Below the pieces are notes generated by a model. That model saw only the letters and a program-made list of their open reading frames with translations. It was not told the origin of the DNA and ran no database searches. Shown here in pieces: positions 28,132 through 36,945 of a DNA stretch of 64,000 nt. The first letter of the stretch is position 1; each line of letters opens with the position of its first letter. The stretch is from the NCBI GenBank assembly GCA_963754285.1, contig CAVWFN010000007.1, forward strand, positions 744,001-808,000. Reading direction: 5' to 3'. This DNA is from RYN-133 sp963754285. GTDB lineage: Bacteria > Actinomycetota > Actinomycetes > Mycobacteriales > Jatrophihabitantaceae. The position numbers and the translations under genes were made by a program.

Positions 28132-28892
28132 CCACCGGCGAGGGGTCTGTCGACACCCCTGACCTTTCCGGGCACAGCGGGCCACAGGCCGAGCTGCTGG
28201 CCGTCTACCAGCGGCGCATGGCCGAGGGCGACCGCGTCACGTCCGTCCTCGCACGCATCCGGCGGCTGGCCTGGATGATCTCGGTGGGCCGCCGCCTGCC
28301 GTGGGAGCACATTCAGTTGTCGCGGTCCGCACAAGGGGATGCGATCGACCGGCTGCTGCGCCATCGATCCATCCGCCTCGTCCCTACCGCTCGGCGGGTC
28401 AGATTCGGGTACTGCGTCCTCGAGCTTCCGCCGACGTACGAGGAGTATCTGAGCGGGCCCAAATCCCGGCGCCTGCGCAAGAGGTTGAGCCGGGTCAAGC
28501 AGCGGGACCTGACGATTCAGCCACTCGATGACGCGCAGCGCGCAGCGGTCGTGCGGTCACTGCTCAACGACGTCGAGGCCCTACGAATCGAGACTCGGCC
28601 CATCGCGCAGTTGTGGCTGGGCGCCTTCACTGAATCGCCGGTGCCGGTCGCGGTGGTGATCGTCCTGCTCGACGGAGACGTCGCCATGTTGCACACCTCG
28701 CAGGGTGATCTGCACGGACGGGACATCGACATCCGCTATGCGGTGCACACCAAGCTCGTCGAATACCTGATCGACAATCGGGTGAGAGTCATGGTGACCG
28801 ACTCGCAGAACTGTTTTCGTACACCGGTGATGCTGCTGCAGTACCAGTACCACCTCGGCTACGTGGTGCGAAACCTGCACTGGCGGCGCTGA
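28128..28892 (+). CDS. FemAB/GNAT-like acyltransferase
   Basis: A 254-residue protein with features of the GNAT/FemAB fold found in exopolysaccharide loci (BcsL/CelD-like). The conserved basic segment YEEYLSGPKSRRLRKRLSRVKQRDL at about residues 104-128 and the C-terminal MLHTSQGDLHGRDIDIRYAVHTKLVEYLIDN are typical of the two half-domains. The start is the GTG at 28128 overlapping the glycosyltransferase stop. No transmembrane helix is visible. It may transfer an acyl or aminoacyl group to a sugar. The specificity is unknown and the assignment rests on pattern only. Confidence 0.55.
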   Translation: MTTGEGSVDTPDLSGHSGPQAELLAVYQRRMAEGDRVTSVLARIRRLAWMISVGRRLPWEHIQLSRSAQGDAIDRLLRHRSIRLVPTARRVRFGYCVLELPPTYEEYLSGPKSRRLRKRLSRVKQRDLTIQPLDDAQRAAVVRSLLNDVEALRIETRPIAQLWLGAFTESPVPVAVVIVLLDGDVAMLHTSQGDLHGRDIDIRYAVHTKLVEYLIDNRVRVMVTDSQNCFRTPVMLLQYQYHLGYVVRNLHWRR

Positions 28893-28916
28893 TCGCCGAG
28901 GAACCGGCGACATCGA

Positions 28917-28997
28917 GACCCTGCCCGGAATCGAACCAGGATGCCAAATGGACGCGGTATGCGTACCGCGCAGCAGCGCCAGCTACTCGCCAGGGCC
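28917..28997 (-). other. tRNA-like cloverleaf sequence
   Basis: Minus-strand sequence that folds like a tRNA. An acceptor-type stem pairs GGCCCTG (28997-28991) with CAGGGTC (28923-28917), including one G-U pair. The T-arm is canonical: CCTGG-TTCGATT-CCGGG. A D-arm-like hairpin AGTAGC-TGGC-GCTGCT and an anticodon-like hairpin GCGGTA-CGCA-TACCGC stand between. The central loops are wrong for a working tRNA: no U8, and no 7-base anticodon loop with U33. No CCA follows. It fills the 119-base gap between two convergent transcription units. It is either a decayed tRNA or a tRNA-like structure that may also end transcription. Confidence 0.35.
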
Positions 28998-29011
28998 GTA
29001 CCAAAGTGAGC

Positions 29012-30191
29012 CTAGCAAGATCGCCCGCGACGTTCCCTCACGACGTCGTAGAACGCCTCGACCTGCTCGGCGACGGCGTCGGCGAAATATCGCTCGGCGA
29101 CTGCTCGGGCTGCGGTCGTCATTGCCCGGCGGCCGATCGGGCGGCAGCGTCATCGCGCGTCCCATCGCGCCTGCCAGGGCATGCACATCGCGTGGGGTGC
29201 ACGAGATGCCGGTCACGCCGTCGGTGACGATGTCGGCCGGGCCGCCTTCATCGGGTGCGATGACGGGTATGCCGAATGCCATCGCCTCGACCACGACCTG
29301 ACCGAACGGCTCCGGAATGGTGCTGCAGTGCACGAGAGCGTCCATCCGGCCCAGTTCGGAGTACACGTCGCTGACATGGCCGGTCCACTCGGTGCGGTCG
29401 GCCACGCCCAGGTCGGCGGCGAGCGTCCGAAGTTCGGCGAAGTAGTCGTCCTCACCGAAGAACGCGCCGCCGACGAAGACGAGCCGGAGGTCGCGTTCCC
29501 GATGCGTATCGCAGAGCTCGGCGAACGCGCGCAGCGCCAGTCGCTGTCCCTTCCAGGGGGTGATCCGGCCGATGCAGCCGAAGGCGAACGCAGGCCCGTC
29601 TTGGGCCTCGGGTGCACTGTGGAGCGGCCGATCCACTGCACTGCCGACGGTCACGCGCACCTGGCCGCGCCGCAGCGACGGGACGGTGTCACGAGTGCTC
29701 GTCGAGTTGAAGACGAGACCGTCACATCGGCCGAGGATCGGTCGCAGCAACGCAATGCTGGCGCGCCGCATGTACTGCGTGGACAGCCGGTCGTGCACGT
29801 GCGCCACTCGCGGTACCGACAGGCCGCGTAGCGCCAGGCGACCGTAGACGTGCGCCTTCAAAGTGAACGTGTCGACGATGTCGGGCTCCAGCGCGCGCAA
29901 CATCCGCCGCAGTTCGCGGCTGTAGCGCGCCACCTGTTGTGTGGCAGTGACCAGCTGACGTCCTGGTTTGATCTCGGCGTGCCGCACGCTCGTCACCGAG
30001 GCTGACAGCTCTGCCACCTCACAGCGCACGCCGCTCGAGCGAAGCGCCTGGACGAGCGGGCCGTCCTCGGCGAGAACGACGACGGGTTCGTACCGCGTCA
30101 TGGCGCGCGTGAGTCGCAGCAACCCCAACTCTGCTCCGGACGGCTGCGCCGAGTGGCCCAGGAAGACAACGCGGGGCCGACCGGCGTTCAC
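29012..30191 (-). CDS. GT4-family glycosyltransferase (frameshifted C-terminus)
   Basis: A GT-B glycosyltransferase of about 392 residues when corrected. The N-terminal FLGHSAQPSGAELGLLRL (acceptor side, GAE motif) and TFTLKAHVYGRLALRGLSVPRVAHVHD precede the donor domain FGCIGRITPWKGQRLALRAFAEL and the E-x7-E-like PEPFGQVVVEAMAFGIPVIAPDEGGPADIV. GTG at 30191 overlaps the polymerase stop (GTGA). Around 29120-29135 one extra C shifts the frame: the literal frame ends in a basic nonsense tail at 28983, whereas the next frame continues RAMTTAARAVAERYFADAV to TAG at 29012, a normal GT4 C-terminus. Probably the last gene of the Wzz-Wzx-Wzy operon. Confidence 0.85.
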
Positions 30192-31678
30192 TGGGTGCGC
30201 ACGCGGTCAGGAACACCGGTTCGGAAGCGGCCCCTGGCGCGTCCGAAGACGAACGAGACCGCGATCAACAACGTCGTCGTGTAATACACCGGGCTCAGCG
30301 AACCCAGCGGGCCGCGGATGAAGCCGAGCTGCGCGCACGTGAAGTAGGACACGAGCGTGAACTGCAACGGGCTGGTCTGATTGTTTATCCACCGCTCGTC
30401 GAGCCGCCCCCACAGCAGGCCCAAACCGATCGCCAGCACAATGACGCCGGCGATGCCGAAATCGAGATAGAACTCCGCATGCACCGGCAGCGACAGATTC
30501 GTGAACGAGTAGTCGCGATTTGCGGCGATCTCGAGCGACGCGGGTTCGCTCTTTCCCTGCCATATTGAGCGGGGGACGAAGTAGACCAATGCCGAGAGCA
30601 CGTGACTACCCATTCCGTAGCCGTGCGAACGCACGTAGCTCATCGTGTTGATGATCTGTTGGAAGCCGTCGAAGTCCGGGCTGGCAAAAGCTTTCAGGCC
30701 GGACGTGAACGAGGCCGACTGGGTTCCGGAAGCGGTCTTGAACACGCTCAGCAGCGGATAGATGAAGGCGGCGCCGACGAACGCGATGACGGCGGTGACC
30801 ACGGCCGCACGTCGTCGGGTCGGCCGCAGCCACGCGACGGCCATGGCGCCGAACGCGCCCAACGCGACGAAGCGGGTGTTCGTGACTGGATTGCAGTAGA
30901 TGGCAGCCATGCCGAGGGAGAGGATCAGCCCGACGACGTCGGCGCGCAGGCGACGACCCGGTGACCGGTAGCGCAGTCGGCAGATGAACACCAGACCGGC
31001 GGCGACCGCTGCTGCGCCGGGCAAGATGTTGTCGACCGCCAGCGCAGCGCCGCCGGATTGCTGCAGGGTCAGACCGTTCGCGGCGAGGCTGGCGTCCAAC
31101 GTGGCGCGCGAGGAGAACAGTGCAGCCAGACCTCCCGAGGCCGCCACGACGCGAGGTAGCAACACGATCGAGAGCACAAGGACCGGCCATCCGTTCGGCT
31201 CCGCGCGTGGCTTCTGCCGTGGTCTCTTCGGCGCGACGCGAGTTCCCAGCGCGACAGCGAAGAAGAACACCACCAGGAACACATCGCTGAGCAGCAGGGC
31301 GGCCCGGACTGCTCCGAGGTCGTGTGACAGCGCGTCGTCGTTCCACGCCATGGCGCCGTGGGACAGCTGGTACAGGGGGCCGATCCCCAACCAGCACAAG
31401 AAGAAGGTCGAGAAGATCAGTAGCAACGGGCGGCACCCGTCGGCGCACGCCATCGTGATGCCGGCGGTACACGACACGAACACGACGAGAAGTTCGAGCA
31501 CCTCGGCCGGATCGTCGATGCGCGACAACCACGGCAGGGCAAGGGCGAGCATCAGCGCGATCGGCGCCAACGCGATGCCGAGGACGGCGGGGGGTGTCAG
31601 CCTCGCTGTCTCGTGCCTGACACCCGCCGCGCCGGCGTCGACCACGACGCCGCGAGGCGGGAGCGCTTCGCTGGTCAC
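30188..31678 (-). CDS. Wzy-like polysaccharide polymerase
   Basis: A 496-residue polytopic protein with roughly 11-12 hydrophobic segments (for example LGIALAPIALMLALALPWL, LELLVVFVSCTAGITMA, VFLVVFFFAVALGTRV) and a large mid loop with FVPRSIWQGKSEPASLEIAANRDYSFTNLSLP, where O-antigen polymerases often place catalytic arginines. GTG at 31678 overlaps the flippase stop (GTGA), and its own stop overlaps the next glycosyltransferase start, so three genes are translationally coupled. Its expected role is en-bloc polymerisation of lipid-linked repeat units on the outer face of the membrane. The family is weakly conserved, so the call relies on topology and position. Confidence 0.72.
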   Translation of the reverse strand: MTSEALPPRGVVVDAGAAGVRHETARLTPPAVLGIALAPIALMLALALPWLSRIDDPAEVLELLVVFVSCTAGITMACADGCRPLLLIFSTFFLCWLGIGPLYQLSHGAMAWNDDALSHDLGAVRAALLLSDVFLVVFFFAVALGTRVAPKRPRQKPRAEPNGWPVLVLSIVLLPRVVAASGGLAALFSSRATLDASLAANGLTLQQSGGAALAVDNILPGAAAVAAGLVFICRLRYRSPGRRLRADVVGLILSLGMAAIYCNPVTNTRFVALGAFGAMAVAWLRPTRRRAAVVTAVIAFVGAAFIYPLLSVFKTASGTQSASFTSGLKAFASPDFDGFQQIINTMSYVRSHGYGMGSHVLSALVYFVPRSIWQGKSEPASLEIAANRDYSFTNLSLPVHAEFYLDFGIAGVIVLAIGLGLLWGRLDERWINNQTSPLQFTLVSYFTCAQLGFIRGPLGSLSPVYYTTTLLIAVSFVFGRARGRFRTGVPDRVRTQ

Positions 31679-33036
31679 GGGTTCGCCACCGGTTCTTCCT
31701 TGCTGTCGGCTGCACTCAGGCTCCCGTAGGGCCGAGGACGACGCCGCGTAGGCGCGCGACCGCCGTCGTTCGCAGAGACAGGCGATGGCAATGGCCGCGC
31801 TCGATGCCGGCCTACCGCGGCCGGCACGCGTCGGGCGGTGGTCGCGAGGGACTGAAGCTTCCACCACCACAGCGCGCCGGCAAAGGCAGTCGACACCACT
31901 GCGCCCCACGCCGCGCCTTCGCCGCCGTAAAGCTTGGCCAGGCCGATCACCACAGCGAGGATCACTGGCGACACAATGGCGCGCAGCACGACGCTGCGCC
32001 CGGCGTTGCCGCTGACCCGCATGAGGTACACGCCCTGCAACCAGAAACTGGATGCGGTCGCTTGCAACGCGAAGATCGGCGCGAGATCGCCGCCCTCTGA
32101 CCAGCTGGGCCCGAAGAACTTGGTGCCCAGGCTGTCGGGCACGGCGAGCAGGAGCGCGGCCCAGGCCAGTCCGAGCACGGCGATCGCGGCGATCGACTTC
32201 AGAGCAATCCGCATTGCGGGGCGGTAGTCATCGGCGTTGAAGGACCTGGTCATCGCAGGCAGCGTGCTGTAGCTGACTGCCAGTTGCAGCACCGCCAGCA
32301 CACTGGCGCCGGCGGTCGTGCCGACCTTGACCGCAGCGACTACGGACAGGCCGCTCACCGCAGGAAGCAGGAAAAGCATCGCCTGCGTGAGTCCGCTGGC
32401 CGCCAGGTGATCGACGAGGAATGCACCGGAGAGCTTCACCTCGGCTCGCAGCCAGGCGACGCACCCCGAGAACACCGGCCGGTCGCCCTTGAGCAACACG
32501 ACCGCGCCGGCCGCGGCGCCGATGCCCCACAGCACGAGCCACGGGCTGGCGGTATCGCTCGCGAGCCGCGAACGGAAGATCGCGCCGATGCCGATGACCG
32601 CCAGCCAGATGACATCGGAGGTCAAGATCGACCCGTAGCGCTCTCGCGCGATGCTGCAGAAGCGCAGCGAGTCCTGGAACAGCGCGAGCGGCACTGCTGC
32701 GGCCGCCCAGAGGACCTCCGACGAACCAGTGATCGTCCAGGTGAGCACGAACCCGGCAGCGACGACCAACTCGGCGATGACGCACACACCGACGCTCTGG
32801 CGGATCTGCCGTGTCCCGCTGCCGTCGCTCGCCACTCGCAGAATGAGCGGCTCGCCGATGAACGCACGCTGCGCACCGCACAGGAAGGTATACGCGGCGT
32901 ACACCAGTGCGAAACGCGCGAACGCCGAGACGTCCGTGTCGGCGGCAGCGAGCACGGTGAGACCCAGGTTGCTGATGCTCGAGACCCCTTGATCGGCGAT
33001 CATGCCGAGCTTCGGGTTCAGCAGCCTCCTGAACAA
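31675..33036 (-). CDS. Wzx-like polysaccharide flippase
   Basis: A 453-residue polytopic protein of the MATE/MOP type (polysaccharide transporter) with about 12 hydrophobic segments: IADQGVSSISNLGLTVLAAAD at the start and ARFALVYAAYTFLCGAQRAF, IALKSIAAIAVLGLAWAALLLAV, and VVLRAIVSPVILAVVIGLA later. It should flip undecaprenyl-linked repeat units to the periplasmic face. The start is TTG at 33036, 14 bases after the chain-length gene; ATG 33003 is an alternative. The last 60 residues are polar and basic, ending in EEPVANP, longer than usual. The stop overlaps the polymerase start. Confidence 0.78.
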   Translation of the reverse strand: MFRRLLNPKLGMIADQGVSSISNLGLTVLAAADTDVSAFARFALVYAAYTFLCGAQRAFIGEPLILRVASDGSGTRQIRQSVGVCVIAELVVAAGFVLTWTITGSSEVLWAAAAVPLALFQDSLRFCSIARERYGSILTSDVIWLAVIGIGAIFRSRLASDTASPWLVLWGIGAAAGAVVLLKGDRPVFSGCVAWLRAEVKLSGAFLVDHLAASGLTQAMLFLLPAVSGLSVVAAVKVGTTAGASVLAVLQLAVSYSTLPAMTRSFNADDYRPAMRIALKSIAAIAVLGLAWAALLLAVPDSLGTKFFGPSWSEGGDLAPIFALQATASSFWLQGVYLMRVSGNAGRSVVLRAIVSPVILAVVIGLAKLYGGEGAAWGAVVSTAFAGALWWWKLQSLATTARRVPAAVGRHRARPLPSPVSANDGGRAPTRRRPRPYGSLSAADSKEEPVANP

Positions 33037-33050
33037 GGGAGTGTTCGGCC

Positions 33051-33692
33051 TTACGACTCGGTGACTGGCGCGTCGACGCTGTCACGCCGTCCGGAGGACC
33101 GGCTCAGAGCCGCGGCCACAACGGCACCGAGGACAAGGCCCAGCAAGCCTGCTATCCCGATGTACAGAACCGGCTGCGGAGCGGTGGGCGATGTCGGCAG
33201 AACGGCCTGGCTCACGACCAACAGCTTGACGGGGGATTTGCCCGCGCCACCGGCCTCGAGGTTGTCGACCGCCGAGATCACCTGTGCGCTCAGTGCCCGA
33301 CACAGCGTCTGAGCGCGCGATGCCGACGAGTCCTGGACGCTCAGCATGAGCAGCACTTTGCTCGGGGGTGCGGTCGCGGTCACCTCGGAGGCCAAGGCAC
33401 TCTCTGACATCGATACGCCGGTTGTCCGGATGACGGCGTTGAGTACCTCCGGGCTGGTGGCGACCTCGATGTAGGACTGCACGCGCGCCTGGGCGAAGAT
33501 GCTGCCGTCCTCGAGCTCGCCCGCGCTGTGCGCCGGAACCGAGAGAAACAATGTCGAACTCGACAGGTAGGTCTTCGTGGTCGAGATGGTGAGCGCGACC
33601 CCGCCGATCAGCCCGACAATGACGCCGGCAATGACGATGAACACGTACGTGGCGGTGCGCTTTTCCCGCCGACGAACCCGACGCGTAGCCAT
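33051..33692 (-). CDS. Wzz-type chain-length determinant protein
   Basis: A 213-residue membrane protein of the Wzz/polysaccharide copolymerase class. A basic N-terminus (MATRRVRRREKRT) precedes helix 1 (about residues 15-37). A periplasmic domain with the Wzz-like YLSSSTLFLSVPA and SYIEVATSPEVLNAVI follows, and a second helix (VLYIGIAGLLGLVLGAVVAAAL) near the C-terminus. No kinase domain is attached; the BY-kinase fusion is a separate gene at 59.9 kb. ATG at 33692 is preferred over TTG at 33695. First gene of a four-gene operon that continues through flippase, polymerase and glycosyltransferase. Confidence 0.85.
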   Translation of the reverse strand: MATRRVRRREKRTATYVFIVIAGVIVGLIGGVALTISTTKTYLSSSTLFLSVPAHSAGELEDGSIFAQARVQSYIEVATSPEVLNAVIRTTGVSMSESALASEVTATAPPSKVLLMLSVQDSSASRAQTLCRALSAQVISAVDNLEAGGAGKSPVKLLVVSQAVLPTSPTAPQPVLYIGIAGLLGLVLGAVVAAALSRSSGRRDSVDAPVTES

Positions 33693-33840
33693 CAAGAAGC
33701 CGCGACCAGGCTGTCGTGGTCGGGGAGACCAGTTGTCACGTGTGTTCTCCGAGGGTCAGGGCAGCACGAGTCAGCATCCGCGAATAGTACGTGGTGTACC
33801 CGGTAATCGAATTCGGAGCGGCCCGCCGCCGGCGACCTCG

Positions 33841-35130
33841 CTAGGCCGGCCTGACAACGGTTCCCGCCGCTCGCACGTCCACGAGAGTGAAACTGCTTCT
33901 CGGGGCATCACCCTGGTAGGGCATCGGCTCGTCGGCCAGGCGCAGATCGCGGAAGACGACGTTGCTCAAGACATCTGTCGGGCCGTCGGCCACCGCCCCG
34001 ATCTGGCGACTTGCGCTCGCGCGGGTGCCGGTCACGGTCAGATCTGAGATCGTCACGTCGGCGACCGAGGCGCCGGCGCGACCGTTGTAGACGAGCACCG
34101 CGCCCTGGTCATCAGCGGAATTGGTGTTCGCGTTGGTGACGACGCCGGCCTGCACGAGAACGCGCGCGACGCTTCGCGTCACGAACCTGGTGCCCTCGCA
34201 GGCGACGTACACGGCGGCAGCGGCGCTGCGGTCGATGTCGATGTCGTGGTAGGAGATGTCCTCCCCGCCGACGACCGACACTCCGCGGCCGCCCGTGGTC
34301 GTTCGCACCTGCGGAGAGAACACGTCGATGTGGCGGCACGGCCGGGGGTCGGTCGCGTAGGACACCACGGCGACGCCGTCGTCCCCGCTACGCGAGATGT
34401 GGGGTGACTCGACCGTGCCGCGCTGTGAGCCATTGGTCATGTGAATGCCGTCTGCGCGGGTATCGCTGACCGAGACACGGGTGAAACGGAAATCTCGCGC
34501 CCCGTAGCAGAACAGGCCGGCGGCGGCCGAGCCTTCGATGCGCACGTCACTGACGCTGATCCCCTCGTGCGGAGCCACGAAGATCTTGTGTTGGTCCTCG
34601 TCGGACCATCGCCGGGTCGTCGAGCCCATCGCGACGACCATCCGGCGCACAGTCACGCCCGGCGCATCGATGCGCAAGGCGGACGTCTGCTCAGCCGTCG
34701 CATAGAGACGCCCGGGTCCCTCCAACGTGACCCCTTCGGTAGCCACGCTCAGCACCGCGCTGTGCCGGTAGGTGCCGGCCGGGAAGACCAGGATCTGTCC
34801 GGAACGCAGGGCGGCGAGGGCGGCCGAAATGGCCGACGTGTCGTCGGTGCGGCCGTCGCCGCGGGCTCCGAAGTGGCGCACGTTCAGCGCGTTCGCCGGA
34901 ACCCCGGTGCGGACGGGCGCGGGAGACCGGGGAACTGCACGCGACGAGGTAGGGACGGGCGCGGCGGAGGTGCGGACTCCGGTTGATGCCGTGCATGCAG
35001 CTGCGAGCGAGGCTGCCAGCCCCCCGCTCCCGATCGCGCCGAGTCGGCCCAGCATCTGGCGGCGCGAGATTTCGGGCGTTCGCGCGGTCAGCGGCCCCTT
35101 GTCACGCACCAACTTGAGGTTACAGCGCAT
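33841..35130 (-). CDS. Tat-exported right-handed beta-helix lipoprotein (pectate-lyase-3-like)
   Basis: A 429-residue exported protein. From ATG 35130 the N-terminal region contains a twin-arginine-like SRRQMLGRLGAIGSGGLAASLAAAC, so it is probably a Tat-dependent lipoprotein (LAAAC). The body starts LNVRHFGARGDGRTDDTSAISAAL, the glycosyl-hydrolase-28-related/pectate lyase 3 signature, followed by beta-helix coils (TRADGIHMTNGS, SRSGDDGVAVVSY, TTGGRGVSVVGGE). It is paralogous to the protein at 36946-38682. Such proteins may cut or bind the exopolysaccharide made by the locus. It reads the same way as the Wzz operon, 148 bases upstream of it. Confidence 0.82.
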   Translation of the reverse strand: MRCNLKLVRDKGPLTARTPEISRRQMLGRLGAIGSGGLAASLAAACTASTGVRTSAAPVPTSSRAVPRSPAPVRTGVPANALNVRHFGARGDGRTDDTSAISAALAALRSGQILVFPAGTYRHSAVLSVATEGVTLEGPGRLYATAEQTSALRIDAPGVTVRRMVVAMGSTTRRWSDEDQHKIFVAPHEGISVSDVRIEGSAAAGLFCYGARDFRFTRVSVSDTRADGIHMTNGSQRGTVESPHISRSGDDGVAVVSYATDPRPCRHIDVFSPQVRTTTGGRGVSVVGGEDISYHDIDIDRSAAAAVYVACEGTRFVTRSVARVLVQAGVVTNANTNSADDQGAVLVYNGRAGASVADVTISDLTVTGTRASASRQIGAVADGPTDVLSNVVFRDLRLADEPMPYQGDAPRSSFTLVDVRAAGTVVRPA

Positions 35131-35357
35131 CTTCTGACCGACTCGGCTCGTTAGCCAGCAAGAAGGTTCCAAGGCAGGCGAACGGTGTCAAACAACGCAC
35201 CGCCGCGTCGAGCGCCGGGGACGAGCCAGGGAACTGCCGGCGACGGCAGCACCACAGCGGGGAGGCGAGTCGTGCGAATGCCTACGCAGCCGATCGACAT
35301 GATCGGGTTGCTCGTGGCCGCGAGCACTGACTCACGGACGCCACACGGGGATCGCAC

Positions 35358-36932
35358 ATGAGCCGAACTTTCGATGCCGACCTGCCCGACGAGGGTACCG
35401 AGGCCGAGGCCGTGTCCGCCCGGCCTCGCCGCTCCCGTACGGGGAAGCGGCCGGGACGCGCGAGGTCGTTGTCGATCGTCCCGGAGCCTGACGGCGCGGC
35501 AGCGGACGTTCACGAGTCACCTGATTCGCACTCGATCACCGACGCACGCGCCCGTCTGACCGGCTCACGCTTTCCGGCACGGCGCACAGCGCTCATCCAC
35601 CCGGGACTGACCGTTGCGCTCATGTCCGGCGACCTGGTGGCGCTCGCGCTCGCGGCCGCCATCGTCCGCGGATCGGCGCACGAGGTGTTCATCTTCTCCG
35701 CGTTCATTCTGATCAGTCGCGGTGCGACCCAGCACTATCGCCGTCGGCTGTCGGTGAGCGTCCTCGACGACCTGCCACGGCTCATCGGAGGCACCGTTGT
35801 CGCGGTCGGTCTGGCCGCGGTCGGTCTCGCGCTGGGCAGCGGCGGCGGCCGTAGCGCCTTCGTGTCCCTGGTCGAGCGCGCGTTCCTCTACGTGCTGCTC
35901 GCGTTCGCCGTCGAATTCGTCGTGGCGGTCGTCATCCGGATGGTTCGCCGGCGCGGGATCGGCCGACGCACGGTTGTCGTCGGCAGCGGCCGGGTGGGCG
36001 AGTTGCTGGCCCAGGAGCTGGTCGAGCACGCCGAGCTCGGTCTGCAGCCGGTGGGCGTGATCGATCCTCGTCTCGAGGGCGCGCTGGTCGGCGACACCGG
36101 AGCCGCCGATCTCCCCGTGCTGGGAACCGACGTCGGGCGGCTGGCCGACACGGTCGTCCAGCATCACATCGAAACGGCCATTCTCGCGTTCGAGGACGGG
36201 GAGGCGCACGTCGACACCGTGATCGCGCTGCACCACACCGGCTGCGAGATGCTGCTCGTCCCGCCGCTGTTCGAGATGCAGCACGACGGGCCGGACGTCT
36301 ACCGCGTGCGAGGGGTGCCCTTGATCCAGTTGCGCTCCGACCCGACCACGCGACTGAGTTGGTGGGTCAAGCGCGCGTTCGACATTTTCGCTGCAGCGCT
36401 CGGGCTGCTCCTGCTCTCGCCGCTGCTCCTCGTGGTGGGCATCCTGGTATTGATCGACAGCGGGTGGCCCGTGCTGTTCTGGCAGGATCGGGTGGGCCTG
36501 GACGGGCAGATCTTCCGGCTGTGCAAGTTCCGCAGCATGCGTCCCGGATCCGAGCTCGAGTCCCAGACGCAGTGGAACATCGCTCATGACCCGCGCGTGA
36601 GCCGGCTGGGTCGCCTGCTGCGCCGGACCTCTATCGACGAGATTCCCCAGCTGTGGAACATCGTGCGTGGTCAGATGAGCCTCGTCGGCCCGCGCCCGGA
36701 GCGCCCTACCTTCGTCGAGCGATTCACCCAGGAACACGAGCGCTACTGGGCGCGTCACCGCGTCCCGGTCGGGCTGACCGGTTTGGCGCAGGTCAACGGT
36801 CTGCGCGGCGACACGTCCATCAGCGACCGCGCGCGTTTCGACAACTACTACATCGCGAACTGGTCACTGTGGCTGGACGCCAAGGTCCTGCTGCGAACTG
36901 CCCGCGAGGTCCTCGGCGCACGGGGTCGATGA
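35358..36932 (+). CDS. exopolysaccharide initiating sugar-phosphate transferase
   Basis: A 524-residue polyprenyl-phosphate glycosyl-1-phosphate transferase, which starts repeat-unit synthesis by moving a sugar phosphate from UDP-sugar to undecaprenyl phosphate. A polar N-terminus (about 75 residues) precedes about four membrane helices, then a Rossmann-like domain RRTVVVGSGRVGELLAQEL (CoA-binding-3 type). The catalytic C-terminal half has KRAFDIFAAALGLLLLSPLL (re-entrant helix), FRLCKFRSMRPG, DEIPQLWNI, GQMSLVGPRPERP and PVGLTGLAQVNG. ATG at 35358. Divergent from the beta-helix lipoprotein across a 227-base gap that probably holds both promoters. Confidence 0.94.
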   Translation: MSRTFDADLPDEGTEAEAVSARPRRSRTGKRPGRARSLSIVPEPDGAAADVHESPDSHSITDARARLTGSRFPARRTALIHPGLTVALMSGDLVALALAAAIVRGSAHEVFIFSAFILISRGATQHYRRRLSVSVLDDLPRLIGGTVVAVGLAAVGLALGSGGGRSAFVSLVERAFLYVLLAFAVEFVVAVVIRMVRRRGIGRRTVVVGSGRVGELLAQELVEHAELGLQPVGVIDPRLEGALVGDTGAADLPVLGTDVGRLADTVVQHHIETAILAFEDGEAHVDTVIALHHTGCEMLLVPPLFEMQHDGPDVYRVRGVPLIQLRSDPTTRLSWWVKRAFDIFAAALGLLLLSPLLLVVGILVLIDSGWPVLFWQDRVGLDGQIFRLCKFRSMRPGSELESQTQWNIAHDPRVSRLGRLLRRTSIDEIPQLWNIVRGQMSLVGPRPERPTFVERFTQEHERYWARHRVPVGLTGLAQVNGLRGDTSISDRARFDNYYIANWSLWLDAKVLLRTAREVLGARGR

Positions 36933-36945
36933 TTCGCGGTCCGCA

